33,579 nt of DNA from the NCBI RefSeq assembly GCF_001612685.1, contig NZ_BDAY01000110.1:1-33579 (forward strand), given 5' to 3'. Positions 23,496 to 29,724 of this stretch are shown here, piece by piece. This stretch comes from Nocardia altamirensis NBRC 108246 (lineage in GTDB: Bacteria; Actinomycetota; Actinomycetes; Mycobacteriales; Mycobacteriaceae). The translations under genes and the position numbers were made by a program. How positions within the stretch are numbered: the first letter of the stretch is position 1; each line of letters begins with the position of its first letter. Below the pieces are notes generated by a model. That model had not been told where the DNA came from. It did not search any database and saw nothing but the letters and a program-made list of their open reading frames with translations.

Positions 23496-24896
23496 TTACC
23501 CGCGCCGGCGGATGCCAACGGCGATGGCGGCGAGCGCGGCCACGACCATGAACGTGGCCAGCGTGAGATAGGAGGCGGTGAAGCCCGCATGGGTGGGTAG
23601 TCCGTCGCGCTGATGGCCCGCGATCATGGCCGCGGTGACCTGGGTGCCGATCGCGCCGCCGAGCATGCGGACGACGGTGTTCATGCCGGTCGTCTCCGCG
23701 ACGTTCGCGACGGGAACCGAATGCACGATCACGGTCATGAGGGTGGGGAAGGCGATGCCGAAGCCGAGCCCCATGAGTCCGAGGCTGATCATCATGTCGT
23801 AGGGGTGTGCGCTCCACACCGCCATGTAGCCGAATCCCGTTGCGGTGATCAGGGTTCCGAGGGTGAGGGCGGTCGTCGCGCCGATCCTGGCGGCCAGCCG
23901 CCCGGCGTACGGGCTGACGATGATCGTCGGGATCGACATCGGCAGGCAGTACAGCCCGCACGCCAGAATGCTTGCGTGGTAACCGAATCCGGCCACCTGC
24001 GGGAGTTGGGCGAAGATCGGGTAGACGGCGAAGGCGCCGTACATGCCCGCGCCGAACAGTAGGGCGACGACATTGGTGGTCCACACCGCGCGCAGCCGCA
24101 TCAAACTCATGTTGATCAGTGGCCTGCTGCCGAACGTCTCGGCGGCGATCCAGACACCGCACACTGCCACACCGCCGATAATTACCCCGAGGGTGCGGCT
24201 GGTCGCCCAACCCCATTGCCCCCCTTGGCTGATCCCCAGCACCACGGCCGTGACGCCGACGACCATCAACGCCGCGTTGAGCCAGTTGACCCGACCGCCC
24301 GGGCACACCGGGGACTCGCGCACCAGCATCCAGGTCCCGGCCAAGGCGATCAGCGTGACGACCATCGGAATCCAGAACAGCCAGTGCCAGTTCAGGTTCG
24401 GCAGGATGAGGCCGGGCAGGATGATCCCGATCGCGCCGACGCCGATCATCGCGGTCACCGCGCCGATGCCCGCCGCGACGCGCTCGTGCGGGAACTCGTC
24501 GCGAATGATGCCGAACGCCAACGGGAACAACCCGCCCGCGAGGCCTTGCATCGCACGTCCGGCGATTTCCGGTGCGAGCGAATTCGACACGGCGCAGACG
24601 AGTCCGCCCGCGGCCATGACGGCCAGGACGAGTAGCAGCATCCGCCGCTTGCCGAACATGTCGCCGAGTCGGCCGATCACCGCGGTCGCCGCGGCGGCGG
24701 CGAGGAAGTAGGCCGTCAGTAACCAGGTGACGCCGTTCTCGCTGGTGTGCAGGTCTTGCTGCAGCAGGGGGAGCGCCGGGACGACGACCGACCCTAGGAC
24801 GCCGTATGCCAACGCGCCCAACATCAGTGGTGCCAGGACCAGGCCCACGTTCACTTCGGTCGCGGGTGGCCTCGCCCGCGTTCCGGTTTGCCACAA
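23496..24896 (-). CDS. MFS exporter, DHA2 (EmrB/QacA) type
   Basis: A major facilitator of about 466 residues with roughly 14 hydrophobic helices. Motif A is GRLGDMFGKRRM after helix 2, and the helix-5 motif C region appears as GVGAIGIILPGLIL, consistent with a drug:H+ antiporter of the 14-helix class. The start is unclear: the frame begins at TTG 24896, while an ATG at 24901-24903 with an ideal aaggag site is in another frame; GTG codons at 24854 or 24848 are alternatives. An IdeR-like box lies 22 bp upstream. It probably forms an operon with the SnoaL-like gene and is divergent from the AraC regulator, a usual arrangement for regulated efflux. Confidence 0.88.
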   Translation of the reverse strand: MWQTGTRARPPATEVNVGLVLAPLMLGALAYGVLGSVVVPALPLLQQDLHTSENGVTWLLTAYFLAAAAATAVIGRLGDMFGKRRMLLLVLAVMAAGGLVCAVSNSLAPEIAGRAMQGLAGGLFPLAFGIIRDEFPHERVAAGIGAVTAMIGVGAIGIILPGLILPNLNWHWLFWIPMVVTLIALAGTWMLVRESPVCPGGRVNWLNAALMVVGVTAVVLGISQGGQWGWATSRTLGVIIGGVAVCGVWIAAETFGSRPLINMSLMRLRAVWTTNVVALLFGAGMYGAFAVYPIFAQLPQVAGFGYHASILACGLYCLPMSIPTIIVSPYAGRLAARIGATTALTLGTLITATGFGYMAVWSAHPYDMMISLGLMGLGFGIAFPTLMTVIVHSVPVANVAETTGMNTVVRMLGGAIGTQVTAAMIAGHQRDGLPTHAGFTASYLTLATFMVVAALAAIAVGIRRRG

Positions 24897-24917
24897 TCGA
24901 CATCTAGATCTCCTTGA

Positions 24918-24936
24918 TCAGGTTTGCCTAACCAAT
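24918..24936. promoter_or_regulatory. Candidate IdeR/DtxR iron box
   Basis: TCAGGTTTGCCTAACCAAT matches 15 of 19 positions of the IdeR/DtxR consensus TTAGGTTAGSCTAACCTAA, including the complete GCCTAACC half. It lies in the divergent region between the MFS gene and the AraC gene, 22 bp before the MFS start. If IdeR binds, the exporter would be repressed in high iron. Binding is inferred from sequence similarity alone. Confidence 0.6.
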
Positions 24937-25019
24937 GTCGTCCTCGGTAGATGTTGCCTGCTACCGCCATCCGGACAGCGGATTCCGGATTCCCGCCAAG
25001 ATCGGTGTCACCATGGGTT

Positions 25020-25811
25020 ATGCCCCAACACCGCCAGATCCCGTGGTTCGGCTATGACGACATTCAGGGCCGGTGGGCGCTGGTGCACGGCGAGGGCATC
25101 GCACCGCATTCGCATGAGCAGGGTCAGCTGCTGTACGCGGCCAGCGGGGTGCTCGCCACCACCACCGCGGGTGGCACCTGGGTATCGCCCGCGAACCGAA
25201 TCTCGTGGACCCCACCACATTTCGAGCACTATCACCGCGCCTACGGCGACACCGAGATCAGCATCCTCGAGGTGCCAGAAGCATTGTGTGCCGCGCTCCC
25301 CGCGCAGCCGAGCGTGTTCGCGGTGTCCGGGCTGCTGCGCGAGGCGGTGTTGAAACTCACCGGCGGCAGCACGCTGCGGCCGACGGTCGCGGACCGGCTG
25401 CTGCGGGTGATCGTCGACGAGTTGACCGAACTGCCCGAGCAGTCGCTGCATTTGCCCGAACCCGTCGACGACCGATTGCGTGCGGTGACCGACCGGCTGC
25501 ACGCCGATCCGGCCGAGTCGGCCACGCTCGAGGAACTGGGGCGGGCCGTCGGCGCGAGCGAGCGCACCCTCAGCCGCCTGTTCCGTACCGAGCTCGGCAT
25601 GAGCTTCAACCAATGGCGCACGTTGCTGCGCGTGCAACACGCCCTGGTGCATCTCGTGCACGGCCACTCGGTCACCGAGATCGCGGTCCGCTGCGGCTGG
25701 TCCAATCCCACCAGCTTCATCGAGGCCTTCACCGCAATCATCGGCCAGACCCCCGGCCGGTACCAGGCCGATCTGCGGCACCAACGGGATATCAGCACCC
25801 CGCCGCGGTGA
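25020..25811 (+). CDS. AraC-family regulator with N-terminal cupin domain
   Basis: A 263-residue regulator. The N-terminal half is an AraC-type cupin (HSHEQGQLLYAASGVLATTT, then GTWVSPANRISWTPPHFEHYH). The C-terminal 100 residues hold two helix-turn-helix motifs: TLEELGRAVGASERTLSRLFRTELG and SVTEIAVRCGWSNPTSFIEAFTAIIGQTPGRYQ. This layout matches NimR/YeaM-type regulators, which control a neighbouring MFS exporter, exactly the context here. I chose ATG 25020 (MPQHRQIPW); no clear ribosome site is visible, and a GTG at 25005 is possible. The ligand is unknown. Confidence 0.9.
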   Translation: MPQHRQIPWFGYDDIQGRWALVHGEGIAPHSHEQGQLLYAASGVLATTTAGGTWVSPANRISWTPPHFEHYHRAYGDTEISILEVPEALCAALPAQPSVFAVSGLLREAVLKLTGGSTLRPTVADRLLRVIVDELTELPEQSLHLPEPVDDRLRAVTDRLHADPAESATLEELGRAVGASERTLSRLFRTELGMSFNQWRTLLRVQHALVHLVHGHSVTEIAVRCGWSNPTSFIEAFTAIIGQTPGRYQADLRHQRDISTPPR

Positions 25812-26069
25812 GTCGACAGTCGGTCTCGCACTGCCCACAGCAACGCCGGCGCATGAAGGTGCGTTGCGAGAGGCCCGGCGACAAGTTGTTGGCCAAAAGT
25901 CCCGAGCATGCCAAACATGTTGTCCGGCAGGATCGTCCGCCGCGATCCTGGTCGTGCTCGATGGAGTACCGTCGATCTTGACGCGCGGATCCGCCGGTAT
26001 TGCGGGGGTGGCGCGCCGCGACAGCAGACGACCTCGTCCTGATGGATCGTGATGAGAGGGCCCAACCAC

Positions 26070-26951
26070 ATGGCCGATCCGAATGACCTTGACCTGCCCG
26101 ACAACTGGGGCCGGTGGGGATCCGACGACGAACTCGGCACACTCAACCTCATCACCGACGACGTGCGCGCGAAGGCCGCCGCCGAGGTGCGGACCGGTCG
26201 ATGGGCGTCGCTGGCCCAGCCGATCACGCCCAATCCGATGATCAGCAGTCCGTTCGCGCCCACGACGGTGGAAATCTCTCCCGTGCAGCAGATGATGTCC
26301 CACACGGGGATAGGCGTGGCGGCCGATCTGGTGGTGGTCACGAACCATCACGCGAAGTCGACGCACATCGACGCGCTGGCGCACTGGTCGACCGGCAACG
26401 AGGTCTACCCCGGTCGTCCGAGGGACCAGATCGTGACGGCCGCAGGCGTTACCTTCGCCTCCACGACGGCCTTCGCCGCCGGAATCGTGACGCGGGGGGT
26501 TTTGCTCGATCTGGCTGTCGAAGGGCCGCTCCCGGCTGGGTACGCGGTGACATCGCGCGACTTCGAAGACGCCGAGCAGCGGCAAGGCGTCGAGGTAGGG
26601 TCGGGTGATGCGTTGGCGGTGCGGTTCGCCTGGCCGGCCGACCCGCTGATTGCAGATAGGCCGACTCCGGGAATCAGCCTCGACGCGGTGCGCTGGATGC
26701 ACCGTCGCGGGGTCGCCCTCTACACGGGCGACAGGGGCGACGCCTACCCGGCACTCGACCCTGACGGGCCGTCCCCGCTGCACGGCGTCGCACTGGGCCG
26801 AATGGCGATGCCGCTGATCGACGGGTCACAGCTCGACGACCTTGCGGCGCTGTGCGCGGAGCTGAAGCGCTACAGCTTTCTGCTCACCGTCGGCCCGCCG
26901 CGCATCCATGGCTTGACCGGCGTCATGGTCAATCCCATCGCCGTGTTCTGA
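26070..26951 (+). CDS. Cyclase-family (kynurenine formamidase-like) metal hydrolase
   Basis: A 293-residue protein of the bacterial cyclase/kynurenine formamidase family. The metal-binding signature appears as HAKSTHIDALAH with H94, H99, D101 and H105, close to the family pattern HxGTHxDAPxH. The C-terminal half has TPGISLDAVRWMHRRGVALYTGD and LHGVALGRMAMPLID, also typical. Members hydrolyse N-formylkynurenine, isatin or similar amides, or act as polyketide-related hydrolases; the substrate here is unknown. ATG 26070 with gagaggg upstream is preferred; GTG 26049 and ATG 26052 are in frame. The 258 bp before it contain no other gene. The Ddn-like gene follows 31 bp later. Confidence 0.88.
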   Translation: MADPNDLDLPDNWGRWGSDDELGTLNLITDDVRAKAAAEVRTGRWASLAQPITPNPMISSPFAPTTVEISPVQQMMSHTGIGVAADLVVVTNHHAKSTHIDALAHWSTGNEVYPGRPRDQIVTAAGVTFASTTAFAAGIVTRGVLLDLAVEGPLPAGYAVTSRDFEDAEQRQGVEVGSGDALAVRFAWPADPLIADRPTPGISLDAVRWMHRRGVALYTGDRGDAYPALDPDGPSPLHGVALGRMAMPLIDGSQLDDLAALCAELKRYSFLLTVGPPRIHGLTGVMVNPIAVF

Positions 26952-26982
26952 TCGCGCAACCGCGTCCGAGCTGGCATTTTCG

Positions 26983-27429
26983 TTGTCCCGCATCGACATC
27001 CGAATCAACGATCGGAAGGGAATGTTCGAGTACAACCCTGAAGTCATCGCCGAGTTCCGTGCCAACAGCGGCCGGGTCGGCGGCCGATTCGCCACGCTCG
27101 ATCTGGCATTGATTACCACTGTCGGCGCCCGAACCGGCCTGTCGCGCATCAGCCCCGTCGTATATTTCACCGACGGCGGCGACATTTTCGTCATCGCCTC
27201 TGCCGCCGGTTCCGACCGGAATCCGGCCTGGTATTACAACCTCGTCGCCAACCCGGAACTCGCCGTTGAGGTCGGTGCCGACAGGTACCGGGCCAAAGCG
27301 ACGCCCACCGAGGGCGAGGAACGCACCCGGTTGTTCGCAAAGGCCGTAACCGTCCAACCAGGTTTCGCCGAGTTCGAGGCCAAGACCCGGCGGCGGATCC
27401 CGGTGCTGCGGATCACCCGAATCAGTTGA
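26983..27429 (+). CDS. Ddn-like F420-dependent (DUF385) nitroreductase-family protein
   Basis: A small split-barrel protein of up to 148 residues in the deazaflavin (F420)-dependent Ddn family. The pattern EFRANSGRVGGRF, LALITTVGARTGLSRISPVVYF, IFVIASAAGSDRNPAWYYNLVANPELAVEVG is diagnostic. These proteins use reduced F420 to reduce quinones or other electron-poor compounds. The start is either TTG 26983 or ATG 27022, the latter with ggaaggg directly upstream; the longer form is listed. It lies 31 bp after the cyclase-family gene and may be co-transcribed. Together with the LLM enzyme it supports an F420-producing host. Confidence 0.9.
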   Translation: MSRIDIRINDRKGMFEYNPEVIAEFRANSGRVGGRFATLDLALITTVGARTGLSRISPVVYFTDGGDIFVIASAAGSDRNPAWYYNLVANPELAVEVGADRYRAKATPTEGEERTRLFAKAVTVQPGFAEFEAKTRRRIPVLRITRIS

Positions 27430-27566
27430 TTTGTGGCCTGACCGCGGAACTTCCGAGAAACGTCCTAGCCGCTGAGCGAGTGATTATGGGGTGCTGCCGT
27501 GACAGGTTCGGTCCAGAGCGCTCAGTTGCCGGTGGCGGTTCCGGCGAACCCGGCTAGGGTCAGTGC

Positions 27567-28265
27567 ATGAGGGAAAGGGGGCGTATTCATCGTTCGGTCT
27601 CGACCTGGCAACAACCTGTTCCCCCGCCTGCCTCACCCGAGCGCGCCGCGTTCGTTGCTCGAGTCGCCGAACGTGTTTTGGCACTGGGTCACCATCGGCT
27701 GACGGTAGGTATCGACGGATTAACCGCCTCGGGTAAGACCAGTTTCGGCCACGAACTTGCCGAACGAATCGCCCGAGCCGGGCGGCCGGTGCTGCGGGCA
27801 AGTCTGGATGATTTCAAGAACCCCTGGCGTGACCGGCACCTCTACGATCGTGAGTCTGGAGAGGGCTACTATCGCAACGCTTTCGACTATCCGCGCATTC
27901 GGGCACTGCTGCTCGAACCGTTCGGCCCCAACGGTTCCGGCGAATGCGCGCTGTGCGCGATCGACCCTCTGACCCAGATCGACTACGCCTCGATACTGAC
28001 CGTGGCCGACGACGACGCGGTGCTGATCGTGGACGGCGTCTTCGCGTTCCGCCCGGAGATCAACGAATACTGGGACTTCCGCATCTGGCTGGAGGTATCC
28101 CCCGAGATTTCGGTCAGCCGCGGCACCGAGCGGGACAACGACGAGACGATCCACCGCGACCGGTACCTACCGGCCGAACAGATCTACCTCGCCGAGGTCG
28201 AACCATTGCCTTTTATGGACGTCATCATCGACAACTCGACCTTCGCCAATCCTCTGCTCTTGTAG
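27567..28265 (+). CDS. Uridine-kinase-like P-loop kinase
   Basis: A 232-residue P-loop NTPase. Walker A is GIDGLTASGKTS with K57, followed by RPVLRASLDDFKNPW, where the conserved acidic residues bind magnesium and substrate. VLIVDGVFAFRPEINEYWDFRIWLEVS is the Walker B-like strand, and SRGTERDNDE resembles the lid. This fits the uridine/pantothenate kinase-like group; such short actinobacterial proteins are usually annotated uridine kinase, but the substrate is not proven. ATG 27567 has no ribosome site; TAGGGT at 27555-27560 would be a -10 giving a leaderless mRNA. It is the last intact gene before the accessory region. Confidence 0.87.
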   Translation: MRERGRIHRSVSTWQQPVPPPASPERAAFVARVAERVLALGHHRLTVGIDGLTASGKTSFGHELAERIARAGRPVLRASLDDFKNPWRDRHLYDRESGEGYYRNAFDYPRIRALLLEPFGPNGSGECALCAIDPLTQIDYASILTVADDDAVLIVDGVFAFRPEINEYWDFRIWLEVSPEISVSRGTERDNDETIHRDRYLPAEQIYLAEVEPLPFMDVIIDNSTFANPLLL

Positions 28266-28788
28266 CGGATGCTCGTGCCGATCGGCTCACCTCCACGCTC
28301 ATCAACTCAGCTGCCGAACATCCTCAATTGCCGCGACCCGCGCGGACCGAAGACACGAGCGCGGGTTTGCGGAAGACCAACAGGCAGAGATCATCTCAGT
28401 GTCAGCAACCCACCATGTTGCCGATGTGCGGACGTCCGGAGACGAACGTCGATTCCACCGCGAGGAGAGCTGGGCAGACCGGCGGCCACCTCATGCCCGA
28501 ATCCGCACCTCAGCCCCAACACGGCCTGCACGACCCCGAAACGATCAACCGGGGATCAAGCGGGTGGATCCGGGCTGGAGTCAGCGCACCAGGCAAGAGA
28601 GGGTCTCACAGTACCTGTATCACCAGGGTCTCCCAGACGTCCAAAACGCGTGTCGACCTGGTTGAGGCGAAAGCGCCGACAACACTCCATGGACACGCCC
28701 TTCAGCTTTACCCCCATCAGCTCGATTCAGCTGTCCGTATGCGCGACCGTGTCGGCGCATTCTTCCACGGCAGAAGGGACGGAGACCA
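28266..28788. other. Gene-free junction region
   Basis: About 520 bp between the P-loop kinase and the SDR fragment hold no convincing gene: the open frames here have poor codon bias and no recognisable domains. The left copy of the 38-bp direct repeat (28369-28406) lies in it. It looks like decayed or recombined DNA. Confidence 0.5.
28369..28406 (+). repeat. Left copy of a 38-bp direct repeat
   Basis: It begins GCGGAAGACCAAC, contains AGAGATCATCTCAG and ends TCAGC. It matches 32800-32837 at 33 of 38 positions in the same orientation, with weaker similarity about 25 nt further upstream. The inner GAGATcATCTC is a short palindrome. The two copies bracket about 4.4 kb including the caspase-NTPase-TPR gene. 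Confidence 0.75.
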
Positions 28789-28899
28789 ATGATGGACAAC
28801 CAATTTGCCACTCACACAGAACGTTTCGATCTGAGTGGGAAGTACGCCTATGTCACTGGCGGCACCAGGGCATTGGGATGACGATAGCGCGATTCGGTC
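28789..28899 (+). pseudogene. Frameshifted 5' fragment of a short-chain dehydrogenase gene
   Basis: From ATG 28789, with gggacggag upstream, the frame encodes an SDR N-terminus: FDLSGKYAYVTGGTR, where the Rossmann TGGTRGIG motif should follow. One G is missing in the accagggcattggg stretch (28864-28877), so translation reads ALG and stops at 28879-28881. Restoring one base gives RGIGMTIAR, the expected continuation. Similarity ends near 28899, so the rest of the gene (about 220 codons) is gone. The ribosome site and start remain intact. This indicates a deletion or insertion junction just left of the gene at 28984. Confidence 0.8.
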
Positions 28900-28983
28900 G
28901 CGGATCGTGGCCTGTGCAGATGCTTGATCCAACAGCCAGGTTGCCAGGTAGGTTGGGGGGTGACACGAGAAACGGAGCAGCAC

Positions 28984-29379
28984 ATGGAGTTTGGTGTGGC
29001 CGGCGGTGGTCCACCTCCCGTCAAGGACGACGGTGAACGCCCGGTTGCCGACGTCTGGCGACCAGTGTTCCGATCGATCGTTCGAGCGCTCGTGTGTCAG
29101 GACTATCGGCTCATCGGCGAGATCGACTCCGTCGATCCGGTGTCAGAGGAGACCGCAGCACACATTCGAGGCAACGTCGCGGCATACGGGGCAACCCTTG
29201 TCGAGTTGCCTGACGACACATGGAACAGTTCGGTCGCCATGTGGACAGGCAGCGACTGGGATGTCCTCGTTGATCTGTGGACGGCCGAGGAGGGCCGGAG
29301 CGACCTGTGTCTGAGCACCCGTGTACACGAGACATACTCGGGCTTCAGATTCGCGATATACATGGTCTACGTGCCTTAA
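28984..29379 (+). CDS. Small hypothetical protein (DUF7668-like) upstream of the caspase-NTPase gene
   Basis: A 131-residue soluble protein. The start is ATG 28984 with ggag 6 nt upstream. The sequence VWRPVFRSIVRALVCQDYRLI, then VSEETAAHIRGNVAAYG, WDVLVDLWTAEEGRSDLCL and the ending IYMVYVP resembles small proteins annotated DUF7668, which I recall only vaguely. Their acidic, Trp-rich WTAEEGRSDL stretch is reminiscent of immunity-type proteins. It sits between the SDR fragment and the large caspase-NTPase-TPR gene on the same strand, separated from it by 345 bp. A role as regulator, inhibitor or immunity partner is conceivable but not shown. Confidence 0.72.
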   Translation: MEFGVAGGGPPPVKDDGERPVADVWRPVFRSIVRALVCQDYRLIGEIDSVDPVSEETAAHIRGNVAAYGATLVELPDDTWNSSVAMWTGSDWDVLVDLWTAEEGRSDLCLSTRVHETYSGFRFAIYMVYVP

Positions 29380-29724
29380 ACGGTTTCATAGGACAAGGTG
29401 TCAGCCACCTTCTCTGTGCCCCCGACCCAGGGCACATGATGACCGACGGGATCCTCAGCGACGTTCGGCCGGCCATTGGTTACGCTTCGCGCGCACCGTG
29501 AGGGGCGACACTGTGCATCAAATCTCCGACGGCAGTCGTTCACGATCCTGACGCCACCGTTATTCGGGCAGGCGGCACTGTTCACGAACTCTGGCAACGC
29601 CCAGCCTGCCCCGACGACCGCCCAGCGGCATCATCGGCTATCTGGTTCTGCGCCGCAGCGGTGATGGTCGGGCGTGCGACGCGCTTCGGCCCATGGATCC
29701 GCGCTGGGTGTATGTTCCTGGCAC
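29380..29724. other. Gene-free stretch before the caspase-NTPase-TPR gene
   Basis: 345 bp with no convincing coding frame on either strand. TATGTT at 29711-29716, 8 nt before the ATG at 29725, is a plausible -10 for a leaderless transcript. I see no transposase remnant that I can name. Confidence 0.45.

Noticed and set aside
23413..24903. 496-codon frame starting at the ATG with the best ribosome site before the MFS gene
   Set aside because: The translation is arginine-rich and low in complexity, while the overlapping frame encodes a clear 14-helix transporter. Kept only as a start-site oddity.
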